From Paludibacter sp. (GTDB taxonomy: Bacteria; Bacteroidota; Bacteroidia; Bacteroidales; Paludibacteraceae): a DNA stretch of 64,000 bases. Where the stretch lies: positions 1-64,000 of the forward strand of contig JAQTUE010000020.1 in NCBI GenBank assembly GCA_028710415.1, given 5' to 3'. Below the pieces are notes generated by a model. That model was given only the letters and a program-made list of their open reading frames with translations, was not told where the DNA came from and did no database searches. Position numbers and translations under genes: made by a program. This document shows, in pieces, positions 11,017 through 20,560 of this stretch; position 1 is the stretch's first letter; every line of letters starts with the position of its first letter.

Positions 11017-11187
11017 ATCGACTTAGTTTTTCATGTTTACTATTGCCTTTATTGGATACAAAAATACGAATTGTTTTGTGAAATTATTCTTCTGTTTTAA
11101 TCCGAATGGAATAAATCTTTCGAATTAAATGAGTTGAACTGATACTTCAATAATTCCCATTAAAAAATTGAAACTTTAAATAGTTTA

Positions 11188-11634
11188 TTAAACCTTCTTT
11201 ACGCGTACGGCATTCATCCCTTTCAACCCACGTTCGAGTTCAAAAACAACGGTGTCGCCTTCTTTGACTTCATCAAGCAATCCGTTGACGTGTACAAAGT
11301 ATTTTTCCTGTGTCCCGATTTCTTTAATGAAACCAAAACCTTTCTGATCATTGTAAAAATCAATCCTGCCCTTGCGGATAGCAGGTACATCATCTTCAGT
11401 TCGTTTGGATACCCCAATTTGGATACTTTCCACGTCAATCACTTTTTTCTTGGTAGGATCCGGAGGGGTACTGGTAATGTTTCCGTTTTCGTCCACGTAA
11501 GCTATCATATTGTCAAGTCCACCGCCCTGTGAGTTCTTCTTACGTTCCTCACTTTTCAGCAACTTGTCTTTTTGTTTCTTAAATCTCTTGGTTTCTTTTT
11601 CTTTCTTGTTAATACTTTCTTGCGACTTCGCCAT
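11188..11634 (-). CDS. Cold-shock domain protein with charged N-terminal extension
   Basis: RKGRIDFYNDQKGFGFIKEIGTQEKYFVHVNGL = RNP1/RNP2-like CSD. Confidence 0.88.
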   Translation of the reverse strand: MAKSQESINKKEKETKRFKKQKDKLLKSEERKKNSQGGGLDNMIAYVDENGNITSTPPDPTKKKVIDVESIQIGVSKRTEDDVPAIRKGRIDFYNDQKGFGFIKEIGTQEKYFVHVNGLLDEVKEGDTVVFELERGLKGMNAVRVKKV

Positions 11635-12057
11635 CTACTACTTTATTTTTATGGTTTTATTTGTTGATTTTTGTTTGATATAACGACAATATCGGAAGGT
11701 TATAGTCTACCCACTTTATTTTACGCGTACAAAAGTACAACATTTTTTACAACAAATTATCATAACCTGTTCGACGAATGAATTATATGTCAAAATATTA
11801 TGCTTTTTAACTTCGTTGGAATTTTATACCGAATCTTATTTCCATTCCTCTTGTCACTTTTTATCAATAGTATGGTCTGTTTTTTATAAACCCAAACCTC
11901 GAAGGTTTGATTACTATTCGTTTATATCAGATTCAGCCTTCATAAGTCTTTGCACGAAATTTCATGATTCAGCGGTTTCCATTTTGTCATATTCCTCTTT
12001 CAACTCTTCACATGCATGCTCACACACATCTCCAATTTGAAGAATCAGATTCTGTAT

Positions 12058-12320
12058 TTAGTTTGAAGAACAATATAATTATCTTTAACCCTGTTCTTAA
12101 CAGGTTTTCTGGAATTGACTTGGTGCGCTGAACCATCCTTTCTGTTGTAGTTAATTCATTGGATTATTAACCTGGAATCTTTTATTGCGTTACAAACGCT
12201 TAACCACTAACCTCGTTACAAACGAGGGGCAGTGGGGGTGCCTTGCATTTACTTCCTGATTACAAATCCCAACAACCAACCTTTTGCTTATTTAATAAGC
12301 ATATCCGGAAGGAAGGGGTC
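12058..12320. repeat. Direct repeat copy A (~263 bp)
   Basis: Near-identical to 15261-15530, e.g. CTGTTGTAGTTAATTCATTGGATTATTAACCTGGAATCTTTTATTGCGTTACAAACGCTTAACCACTAACC. Confidence 0.9.
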
Positions 12321-12330
12321 ATATATCTTT

Positions 12331-13014
12331 TTAGTTTATACTAAATGTACTTACTGCCGAAGTGGAAATATTTCCCACTTTATTAGCTGTTACTACTTTC
12401 CAAAAATAGGTTTTACCTCTTGCAATATTTTGAGTAACTGAAGTGGCTGTTAGCGATGCAACTACTTGTGTTGAAGCGTTTGTATTATCCAAATACAGAG
12501 TATAACTCGCAATATCATTATCTGGGTCATTGCCTATCCACTGGAATGTAACCTCTACAGTTGCAGCACTGTTGGAGTTGATTGTTGAACCCGATGCCGG
12601 TGCAGTTAATCCAGCGGGAAAGGGGGCATAATCACTCGTAGGTGTTCCCGTAAGGTAAAGCTTCCAGGTATCACTGGTTGAATTACCCGAACTGTTTTTT
12701 GCTACTACATACCATGAATACGATGTATTGGTGTTTAATGTTGCCGTGTACGATGTGTAGATTGTCGTATAATTTATGGAACTTTGCAGTGTCAGGTTTT
12801 TAATAACTATCTGATAACTTTCCACATTAGTAGCATCCGACCATGTAAATTTTACCAATGACGTTGTGTTACTTGCCGATATACCTTGAATGCAGGTGGC
12901 ATTATTCAAGGGCGTAATTAATGTGATTGAACCTGGCGGATTATTTTCTTTACAACTTGTTAGTATTATTGTAATGAACAACAACATAGCAGAAATTAGG
13001 TATTTTCGTTTCAT
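12331..13014 (-). CDS. Lipoprotein with fibronectin type III-like repeats
   Basis: Lipobox (LFITIILTSCKE); two Fn3-like segments (FTWSDATNVESYQIVI, FQWIGNDPDNDIASYTLYLD). Confidence 0.7.
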   Translation of the reverse strand: MKRKYLISAMLLFITIILTSCKENNPPGSITLITPLNNATCIQGISASNTTSLVKFTWSDATNVESYQIVIKNLTLQSSINYTTIYTSYTATLNTNTSYSWYVVAKNSSGNSTSDTWKLYLTGTPTSDYAPFPAGLTAPASGSTINSNSAATVEVTFQWIGNDPDNDIASYTLYLDNTNASTQVVASLTATSVTQNIARGKTYFWKVVTANKVGNISTSAVSTFSIN

Positions 13015-13030
13015 AATTATTCTGATTCAA

Positions 13031-15085
13031 TTATTTCTTTACCATTTTAATGGCACCGTGTTGGGTAACACCGGGTATCCTCACTATATAGTTCCCGATT
13101 GCAAGCGATGTTGCATTGATCGTAATCAATCTGTTTGCAGGAACAGCAACACTTTCTTGGATTGCAATAGTGCCGGTTAATGTTGCTATTTCTACTGTTA
13201 CATTTTCTTCATTGCCAGGGATTACGATTTTGATAAACTCGTTGGTTGGATTGGGAAAAAGAGTAATCTGACTATTACCATTGAAATAAATAGTCTCCTC
13301 AAATATACCCTGACATTCTTTCTCCGTATGGATGGAAATACGGTTCTCTCCGTTCTGCAAAGGTATTGTTATCGTACTATCGCTGGTAGTTTGAGTCATA
13401 TGATTCACAGTTACAAAATAATTTTCTCCACCATGCATCGAATATTGTGCAATGTTATCAACCGATTTCACTTTAAGTACACTCAGGTCTTGCGGCTGGG
13501 TAATAATTACCGTAAAAGATTGCTGATAGTTACTAAACTCGCGTGATGTAATCATGATATTGTATGTACCTGCAGGTAGTCCGTTAAGACTGTAGTTCGT
13601 GTTAAGAATACTTATAGTAGTTGTACTACTTAAATTGTTGCTTGTTATGTTCACTGTATAGTCAAACTGATTATAAAAGGCAATATTGATTGCTCCGTCA
13701 CTTATTCCACGGCAAGTACAGTTGACAGCTTTTACCAGATAATTATTACCCCCTGGCACGAAATTGGCTATAAGTGAACGTTCCTTTGATACAGTAAATG
13801 TATAATTTACAGAGGTTGATACTACTAAACCACCTTCCATCCAGTTAGAAAAGATATATCCGGTAGCCGGTATGGCGGAAAGGGTGCAATTTGAACCATA
13901 GTTATAAGTGCCACTACCTGTTACAGTGCCCCCGTTTGTGGCATATATTGAGGTAAAAATAAAGGCAGTAGTTCCTTCTTCAATAATATTAGTAAAATTC
14001 TTCCATTGTGGGGCTGCTGCATAACGATACTTTGAGCCTGTCGGGACGTAAAGAATACAAGCAGAAGTTGGAACATTGGAAAAAACATCAAACCCTAATT
14101 TAATTTTAGAAGGATCGGCACTATGCATGTGAATATAATTTAATCCTGTACAATAATAAAATGCGGAATATTCTATTGAAGTAACAGAAGAAGGAATATC
14201 AATGGAACTCAACTTACCGCAATATGAAAAAGCTTCAGACCCAATAGTAGTAACGGAGGTTGGAATGCTGACCGAAGTTAACCCCCAGCATTGATAAAAA
14301 GCTGAATCATCAATAGTACTTACGGAATTGGGAATGTTGATTGTGTTTAACTCCGTACATCCTAAAAAAGCATCAGATCCTATTGCTGGCAATGATGATG
14401 GATTGGCAAATGTAACTGATATTAAAGGACAACATTGAAAGGCCGAACGCCCGATAGAAGTAATGGACGAAGGAATGGTAATGGATTTTAAGCCTGAATA
14501 ATAAAAAGCCATATCTCCGATAGAAGAAACAGAAGAAGGAATGGAAACAGAAGATAAAGAGCCACAATCTTCAAAGGCCATTTCTCCAATATATTTTATG
14601 CTATTAGGAATTGTAATGTCTTTAAGTCCGGAACAACTACTAAATAGTTTATATTCAATAGAGTCCATAGAAGCAGGTATTATAACTGAAGTTAACCCAC
14701 AGCATTCTATAAATGCTTCTGGTCCTATTGATTTTACAGATGTGGGAATAGAAATAGAGGTTATTTTTGTATAGCCAAAGGCTAAACTTCCAATATAAGT
14801 AACAGAATTGGGGATAATAACTGTAGTTAAAGCACGACAATCTTCAAACGCATAAATTGCTATAGAAGTGACGGAGTAAGTTACATTTTTATAGTTAACA
14901 GAGGAGGGGATAGTAAATACTCCAATTGTATATGAATCAATAGCCACTGACCCTCCATCACCAATGGAAACATAATGATTTGTAGTGTCTGTTATGGCAT
15001 ATTTTATACCATTAATTGTAAAGGATTGCGCCCAAATGTTTAACGAGATGCTTGTTATGATTAAAAAAAGTAGAAATCTCTTCAT
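13031..15085 (-). CDS. BspA-type leucine-rich repeat surface protein with T9SS C-terminal sorting domain
   Basis: Many SVTSIG..AF..C..L.S..IP.SV LRR_5 repeats; C-terminal LFPNPTNEFIKIVI...GNYIVRI. Confidence 0.9.
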   Translation of the reverse strand: MKRFLLFLIITSISLNIWAQSFTINGIKYAITDTTNHYVSIGDGGSVAIDSYTIGVFTIPSSVNYKNVTYSVTSIAIYAFEDCRALTTVIIPNSVTYIGSLAFGYTKITSISIPTSVKSIGPEAFIECCGLTSVIIPASMDSIEYKLFSSCSGLKDITIPNSIKYIGEMAFEDCGSLSSVSIPSSVSSIGDMAFYYSGLKSITIPSSITSIGRSAFQCCPLISVTFANPSSLPAIGSDAFLGCTELNTINIPNSVSTIDDSAFYQCWGLTSVSIPTSVTTIGSEAFSYCGKLSSIDIPSSVTSIEYSAFYYCTGLNYIHMHSADPSKIKLGFDVFSNVPTSACILYVPTGSKYRYAAAPQWKNFTNIIEEGTTAFIFTSIYATNGGTVTGSGTYNYGSNCTLSAIPATGYIFSNWMEGGLVVSTSVNYTFTVSKERSLIANFVPGGNNYLVKAVNCTCRGISDGAINIAFYNQFDYTVNITSNNLSSTTTISILNTNYSLNGLPAGTYNIMITSREFSNYQQSFTVIITQPQDLSVLKVKSVDNIAQYSMHGGENYFVTVNHMTQTTSDSTITIPLQNGENRISIHTEKECQGIFEETIYFNGNSQITLFPNPTNEFIKIVIPGNEENVTVEIATLTGTIAIQESVAVPANRLITINATSLAIGNYIVRIPGVTQHGAIKMVKK

Positions 15086-15180
15086 AGAAGGTAAGTGTGA
15101 TATGTTATTATTATAATTTTCATTTTCACAATTCGAAAATTATCGTAGTTTTGAGTTTCATGGCTTTCTACTAACTCTTC

Positions 15181-15236
15181 TCCCCCTGTTTGTAACGAGG
15201 GGTTACTGGTTATTTGTTTGTAACAAAGCATTAAAA
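15181..15236. repeat. Partial inverted copy (C) of the repeat A/B core
   Basis: CCCCCTGTTTGTAACGAGGGGTTACTGGTTATTTGTTTGTAACAAAGCATTAAAA matches the reverse complement of the A/B core. Confidence 0.65.
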
Positions 15237-15260
15237 CCTGTCAACTTCAAATAATACTGT

Positions 15261-15530
15261 TTAGTTTGAAGAATAATATAATTATCTTTAACCATGTTCT
15301 TACCAGGTTTTCTGGAATTGACTTGGTGCGCTGAATCATCCTTTCTGTTGTAGTTAATTCATTGGATTATTAACCTGGAATCTTTTATTGCGTTACAAAC
15401 GCTTAACCACTAACCCCTCGTTACAAACGGGGGGCAGTGGGGGTGCTTTGCATTTACTTCCTGATTACAAATCCCAACAACCAGCCCAACCTTTTGCTTA
15501 TTTAATAAGCATATCCGGAAGGACGGGTCC
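15261..15530. repeat. Direct repeat copy B (~270 bp)
   Basis: See copy A at 12058-12320. Confidence 0.9.
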
Positions 15531-15614
15531 TTTGTAAGCCTTAATGATGGTGCTTGTTTCAAACGTGGATGTTTTAGTTACCGCACATAATTTATTTTAA
15601 ATTTTTGTCCTGAC

Positions 15615-16223
15615 TTATTTTATGAGTTTAATTGTCAGAGGCGCATAGTCCATGTTTCTGAAACCTACTAAACCAAAAACTGTTTCACCCGGCTGAATAT
15701 CACGATATAAAATGTCGTATTTCACCAATTCTTTATTAAGGCTTTCATTTGCACTCCCTGCAGCCAACATATTACCACCTGTCAGCAAAGGTCCAAGGAT
15801 TAAACCAATAGGATAAGGCTTAGAGTTATTGATAGATAAGGTTAATGGCGTCATAAGCAAATAGAACAAATAACCCGGAACAGATTGTTTTAGTGCGTTT
15901 TTTGTTGAAATTAAATCCATTGGAAAAATCATCGTACTGCCATTATAAAATGCAGCATTGTTACCAATATTAATTACTTTATCCGTGTTGTTCGTGATTT
16001 TTATGGCTACTAACTTAACGTTGTTCTTCTTTTCTTTTTTTGAAATCTTATTATTACCTTTCTCTCTCAAAACGTCATAATGGTAATTAAGTGTGATATC
16101 TTCCAGGTTATTTGAAGAGGTATAAACAATTTTTGGTGGGTTAATCGCATAATAACTTTGTGCACAACCCGTAAATAGAAAAATAAAAGCAAGCAGTAAG
16201 CTACAGTGTAAAAACTTTCTCAT
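15615..16223 (-). CDS. Hypothetical lipoprotein
   Basis: Lipobox AFIFLFTGCAQ. Confidence 0.65.
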   Translation of the reverse strand: MRKFLHCSLLLAFIFLFTGCAQSYYAINPPKIVYTSSNNLEDITLNYHYDVLREKGNNKISKKEKKNNVKLVAIKITNNTDKVINIGNNAAFYNGSTMIFPMDLISTKNALKQSVPGYLFYLLMTPLTLSINNSKPYPIGLILGPLLTGGNMLAAGSANESLNKELVKYDILYRDIQPGETVFGLVGFRNMDYAPLTIKLIK

Positions 16224-16289
16224 GATTTTTTTGAATTAATTGTTAGTTGTTTTAATTGATAATTTTTGGTCTTTGAATTCGGGATATGA

Positions 16290-16415
16290 TTGGAAATCTC
16301 TAAGATTGAAGAGCCTAAACTTTCTCCCTGTGACAAATCGATTTCAGGTTCAAAACCTGCGAGATGTGCTTTTTTTTACCCGTTAACGGGCAGCCGTCAA
16401 TACACAATGGCATAT
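16290..16415 (-). repeat. Strongly decayed attC-like spacer (S-1)
   Basis: ACTTTCTCCCTGTGACAAATCGATTTCAGGTTCAAAACCTGCGAGATGTGC aligns with S2 ACAATCTCCCTACTACAAAATGAATGCGAGTTCAAAGCCTGTTAATTGCAC. Confidence 0.35.
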
Positions 16416-16434
16416 ATTTGCACCAATTTATTAT

Positions 16435-16917
16435 TTATTCAAATGGGATTCCAATATTCTTTTTGTACAACAGACAAAATGCTTCATCTGCTTGTCCATA
16501 TAGTTTTTCGAACTCTTTTAATTCCACTAAATACTCATCTAATTGTTTGTTCTTCAAAGTTGTATCCTTTGAAAGTCCATTTATCTCAAATGGGAATTGA
16601 CTGTTGTTCGGATTTGGTGTATGTAAAAATAAAGCATCGCTTGAACTATCATAATCCAGGATAATCGAATATAATTGAAAGTCCTTCTTTATTTGCATTG
16701 TCATTTCAGTTAGCAAGTCAAAATGGCGAAATAATTTGTCAAGGTGTGGTTTTCTCCTTTTAAAACTATTATTTCCATATCCTTCATAGTCAAAGTGAAA
16801 GTGTAAATCGTCAAACCATGCATTTGGATCAGCCAAATTCAGCCATATTATCTTATCAAAGTCATTTTGAACAGATAATTTTTTATAATATCGTTTTAAT
16901 CCTCTGTGTTGTTTCAT
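16435..16917 (-). CDS. Hypothetical protein
   Basis: 160 aa ORF directly upstream of the decayed spacer; no family recognised. Confidence 0.6.
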   Translation of the reverse strand: MKQHRGLKRYYKKLSVQNDFDKIIWLNLADPNAWFDDLHFHFDYEGYGNNSFKRRKPHLDKLFRHFDLLTEMTMQIKKDFQLYSIILDYDSSSDALFLHTPNPNNSQFPFEINGLSKDTTLKNKQLDEYLVELKEFEKLYGQADEAFCLLYKKNIGIPFE

Positions 16918-16922
16918 GAAAA

Positions 16923-17267
16923 TTACAATTCAAATCTATTTTTTATACTATCATTTATTTTCTCTGACAAAACAGTTACAAGTTCTTTGTCCATAAATTC
17001 ATAGTCATCTGGTATATGCAAGATTTCAATGTCGGGCAGCTCCAGATACTTATAGAGTTCACGTACTTTTGATCGTTGTCCTGTTTCCATTACTAAAACC
17101 AAATCAGCCCAATTCAAATCCTTTTCTGAGATCTTTTTGTCACTTTTTGGACTTAGACCAGCAGAACGTATATTAAACCTGTTGTCGTTTTTAAAAATAT
17201 ATTCAGCAGTTCGGCTTCGTTTCTTATTTCGACCACAAACAACAAGTATATTTGGTCTTTCTGTCAT
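16923..17267 (-). CDS. Low-molecular-weight tyrosine phosphatase-like protein
   Basis: Start chosen at MTERPN; CGRNKKRS fits the CX5R P-loop followed by RTAEYIF and GLSPKSDKKI. Confidence 0.7.
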   Translation of the reverse strand: MTERPNILVVCGRNKKRSRTAEYIFKNDNRFNIRSAGLSPKSDKKISEKDLNWADLVLVMETGQRSKVRELYKYLELPDIEILHIPDDYEFMDKELVTVLSEKINDSIKNRFEL

Positions 17268-17280
17268 CTTCTTTTTTTTA

Positions 17281-17361
17281 TTATGTCTACAAACGAGGCA
17301 ATTGGTATATTTTTTAGCGAGAGTGTTCACTCAAATTGTTTGCCTTTTCAATTATGTCTAA
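17281..17361 (-). repeat. Decayed attC-like spacer (S0)
   Basis: ACAAACGAGGCAATTGG...GCGAGAGTGTTCACT resembles CATAACGACCGAGGCTATGG...GCGGGAGCATTCACT. Right end ATTATGTCTAA is complementary to the S1 left end TTACACATAAC across the intervening gene (9/10). Confidence 0.4.
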
Positions 17362-17430
17362 ATGCTGAATCTTTAAAGTTTCAGTTTCATCCCGGTAAAG
17401 CTCAGTAGTATTGTCGAAATGCATTAAACC

Positions 17431-18075
17431 CTACAAATCCTTGATGAATACAATGTTAGAATCACCATGCGAACTTCGAGGAATTAATTTTGTCGAGTCT
17501 GTCACAATAATATCACGATGCTGAAAGTCCTTTAACCAAATTATGTCAGGTAAGGTATATTCTGAATTTTCAATAAAGAATGAGATTCCAAAAATGTGAA
17601 GATCTCCCATATATAAATTAGAACCATATATTATATGCGATTGTGAGTTACTTCCTACTAAAAAACGACTTACACTACCTGTTTCGTAATTGTCGATGTA
17701 AGTAAGAAAGTCTATATATTTGCTACTTTTGTTCAAAATTCTAAAACTAAGAGTGCCTTTATTTACAGTTACTTCTTTTGAACTTTTTATTCCATTAATT
17801 GTCATTGAAGCTAAATAGGTTCCCCCTTTTTCATATTTATGAGTCACATTGTATTTCCCATTTAAAGTAGTTCCATCTCCAAAATCCCAGGAGTATTCAT
17901 TACCGCCTAAAGAGTCTTTTGCAACAAAACTTGTTGATTTAGTAAGATAAACTGAGTCCTCTGTAACTGAGAATTCTGCAGTTTTTACATCAAATTCATT
18001 CTTATTGCACGCCATGAAAGTTATTAGTGTCAACGTGAAAAATAAAGTGTTTAGAAAGTTTTTTTTAAGATACAT
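17431..18075 (-). CDS. PKD-domain lipoprotein
   Basis: Lipobox ITFMACNK; GNEYSWDFGDGTTLNGKYNVTHKYEKGGTYLASM PKD motif. Confidence 0.75.
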   Translation of the reverse strand: MYLKKNFLNTLFFTLTLITFMACNKNEFDVKTAEFSVTEDSVYLTKSTSFVAKDSLGGNEYSWDFGDGTTLNGKYNVTHKYEKGGTYLASMTINGIKSSKEVTVNKGTLSFRILNKSSKYIDFLTYIDNYETGSVSRFLVGSNSQSHIIYGSNLYMGDLHIFGISFFIENSEYTLPDIIWLKDFQHRDIIVTDSTKLIPRSSHGDSNIVFIKDL

Positions 18076-18152
18076 GATTTAAATGTTTTAGTTGTTTAAA
18101 TATTTTATTTTAAATTCTTTGTGTCAAACTGTTAGGTGGTTTTATATTTTTT

Positions 18153-18190
18153 GCTCTTACACATAACGACCGAAACTATGGGCATTTGGC
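18153..18190 (-). repeat. attC-like site S1, truncated (only CATAACGACCGAAACTATGGGCATTTGGC end present)
   Basis: Matches the left quarter of S6/S10/S11/S12; remainder missing. Confidence 0.7.
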
Positions 18191-18230
18191 TTACCTAATA
18201 CCTGTATGTTTCAATTATCTCAATATCTTT

Positions 18231-18875
18231 TTATAATTGTCTTTTCTTTTTTATTCTTAGATTTATATGTCTCAAGTATGCAAGGATCGGGAATAACAAA
18301 AGCAGCAAAGAATAGAAATCAATAAATTCCCAAAGTCGGGATATGAGAAATATTGAAGCAGTAAAAAGAATAATTGTCAGGTGGAAACTTAAATCATCAT
18401 ATCCATTTTCACTAGAATACTGTTTACTGTCAATCACTCGTCCATTATTATCCTCAACATTCAGTATTAGTTTCTTTAAAAATAATTGATAATCACCTTT
18501 TTTCGTTTTTCCATTATTAATTTCGATTATTCTGTCATTTGTTATAATCTTTCTCAAAAATCTTTTGTCATCAATTACAAGTGTTTTTATATCTGAAATT
18601 GAGACAGGTTCTATATCTTTATTTTCAAACAATATCCTTTTTTTCCATTCGAAATCAAGCTTATTTTTCGAGTATCTTATAATCAGTTTTCCAAATACGA
18701 AATAATATATCAGAATCAAAAGGAACATCAACAATAATAGTGGTATGAATACCTGCATATTTGAAGTGTTGATCTTTTTTCCTAATACCACCAATCCGGG
18801 AGTCGAAAAGCCTAAAACAAGGATTGCAATGACTTCTCGATACTGTCTATGTACTAATAATTCAAATTCGTTCAT
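18231..18875 (-). CDS. Hypothetical membrane protein (cassette ORF)
   Basis: Four hydrophobic segments; between S1 and S2. Confidence 0.65.
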   Translation of the reverse strand: MNEFELLVHRQYREVIAILVLGFSTPGLVVLGKKINTSNMQVFIPLLLLMFLLILIYYFVFGKLIIRYSKNKLDFEWKKRILFENKDIEPVSISDIKTLVIDDKRFLRKIITNDRIIEINNGKTKKGDYQLFLKKLILNVEDNNGRVIDSKQYSSENGYDDLSFHLTIILFTASIFLISRLWEFIDFYSLLLLLFPILAYLRHINLRIKKKRQL

Positions 18876-18908
18876 ATTTATTCTGTCTGTTTTTCATTAT
18901 TAATACGA

Positions 18909-19090
18909 CTACTAACGATTGTATCAATTAGAATTTTGCTTACCCGATACTAAGGCTGTTCCATTTGAGGGAGTGTTTACAATCTCCCTACTACAAAATG
19001 AATGCGAGTTCAAAGCCTGTTAATTGCACTGTTTCACCTGACTTTGCGGACTCAGTCAGAAAATGAACATAATGTGTTTTAGCGGTTCGG
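18909..19090 (-). repeat. attC-like site S2 (subtype B)
   Basis: CTACTAACGATTG ... GGCTGTTCCATTTGAGGGAG...TCTCCCTACTACAAAATGAATGCG...TGAACATAATGTGTTTAGCGGTT. Confidence 0.75.
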
Positions 19091-19094
19091 TTTT

Positions 19095-19583
19095 TTATTT
19101 TTTCTTAAATTCGTTACGGTACCAATTTTCAATCTTTTTAATATTTTTTTTATCTGTTTTTGGGTTACAATTTAGTCCTAAGTTTATTTTAGTTTTGGTC
19201 ATGTAAGAATTTAAAAATATTATTGCAAATCCACCAATTTCGCCATGGTCAGTTGATATGTACGAAGAATACACATTCATATATCCACAACATTTTTTAT
19301 TTGAGTTAATAATACTAATTAGATAGTCAATGTCTTTTGATTTTACCCAATTATCCGGAAATTCTCCAGCCAAAGTTATAAAGTTTAGTTTTCGTGTTTC
19401 ATAATAATTCTCTGTGAATAGTTTGAAGAATGATTTTACATTTAGATTTTCGATTTTATAAAATGATTCTGTTTTTTGCTTCTCATTTTCAACATAACAA
19501 GTGTGGCTCTCTGATTTCAAAGAAGTCAAACCGAAAGTAAATAAAATTGCCAACAAAGTTTTAACTGTTACTATACGTTTCAT
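19095..19583 (-). CDS. Hypothetical secreted protein (cassette ORF)
   Basis: N-terminal hydrophobic signal; stop codon adjacent to S2. Confidence 0.65.
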   Translation of the reverse strand: MKRIVTVKTLLAILFTFGLTSLKSESHTCYVENEKQKTESFYKIENLNVKSFFKLFTENYYETRKLNFITLAGEFPDNWVKSKDIDYLISIINSNKKCCGYMNVYSSYISTDHGEIGGFAIIFLNSYMTKTKINLGLNCNPKTDKKNIKKIENWYRNEFKKK

Positions 19584-19599
19584 AATCTATCTTTTAAAA

Positions 19600-19762
19600 C
19601 TGTCCGCTAAGAACTGACGCTCTGGATATATGGTATACCCAATACCCGGGATGTTCCATTTGAGGGAGCATTCACTGTCACCCTACTACAAAGTGAATGC
19701 GGGAGCAAACCCTATTGCACGTCAGCCAGCCAATGAACAAAGCATGTGTTATGTGTTAGGCA
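19600..19762 (-). repeat. attC-like site S3 (subtype B)
   Basis: CCGCTAAGAACTGACG...GAGGGAGCATTCACTGTCACCCTACTACAAAGTGAATGCGGGAGC...GCACGTCAGCCAGCCAATGAACAAAGCATGTGTTATGTGTTAGGC. Confidence 0.85.
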
Positions 19763-19765
19763 TTT

Positions 19766-20398
19766 TCAGTTGTCGTTAAATTGTTTATTGTGTTTTTCTC
19801 TGTATCTAATAATTTTCCGGTAAATAAACCAAATCAACCAATAAATAAAGATTATAAGTAAGGGTAAATCAAAATACAAGAGATACTTCCCAAAAATTTG
19901 TTTTCCAAACAAAGCTGCAATAATCATGATGAATAATAATAAATACTCCCAGAAATCATACTTTTTCTTAAATATCCAATCTTTGTTTGTAATATACCAG
20001 TCTTGATATTTTTTGTTTTTCGGGTCTATAACAATGAGTTTCTCAAATCTTTCGTTTGATTCAGAATATTTCTCTTGTCTACCGAGGACTACACCTTCCC
20101 AAAACAAAGTAATTTCGTAGAATTTGTCATAATATTCACTTGATTTATTTTTCAATCTTTCGAGTAATTTATAGATGTGTTCTAAAACAATTAATGCGAC
20201 ACCGTATTGTGTCTTTTTTTCTAGTGCTATACAGTATTTTTGTTTAACGACAATGAATTCTTCAATTGTCATCTTGTCGAGTGCGTTATTTAGATTTTCA
20301 TAATACGTCCTATGTTTCTTATAAAATTTCAGAATTTCATCTGTATTATTCATGTCAATTTTATAAAGTTCAGTTCTAATTTTGTCCTTATTAATCAT
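19766..20398 (-). CDS. Hypothetical TPR-like protein with C-terminal TM segments (cassette ORF)
   Basis: Start chosen at MINKDKIRTE because the longer ORF begins inside S4; two C-terminal hydrophobic helices. Confidence 0.65.
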   Translation of the reverse strand: MINKDKIRTELYKIDMNNTDEILKFYKKHRTYYENLNNALDKMTIEEFIVVKQKYCIALEKKTQYGVALIVLEHIYKLLERLKNKSSEYYDKFYEITLFWEGVVLGRQEKYSESNERFEKLIVIDPKNKKYQDWYITNKDWIFKKKYDFWEYLLLFIMIIAALFGKQIFGKYLLYFDLPLLIIFIYWLIWFIYRKIIRYREKHNKQFNDN

Positions 20399-20415
20399 GT
20401 CTTTTTCTTTTTTTT

Positions 20416-20560
20416 GCTTACACATAACGACCTAGTTTAAGGGCAATTGTCGGTTTGCGGGAGCATTCGCTGTCGTGGAATGACAAGGTGAATGCGGGAG
20501 CAAAACTGCCGGAATGCACGTCAGCCGCCAATGCGCATAGACGTGTATTAAGTACTAGGC
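20416..20560 (-). repeat. attC-like site S4
   Basis: GCTTACACATAACGACC...CGGTTTGCGGGAGCATTCGCTGTCGTGGAATGACAAGGTGAATGCGGGAGCAAAACTGCCGGAATGCACGTCAGCC...GTGTATTAAGTACTAGGC. Confidence 0.9.

Noticed and set aside
19766-20425. Start codon at 20425 (MCKQKKEKD...)
   Set aside because: Lies in the conserved site end (GTTATGTG); MINKDK start at 20398 is more plausible.
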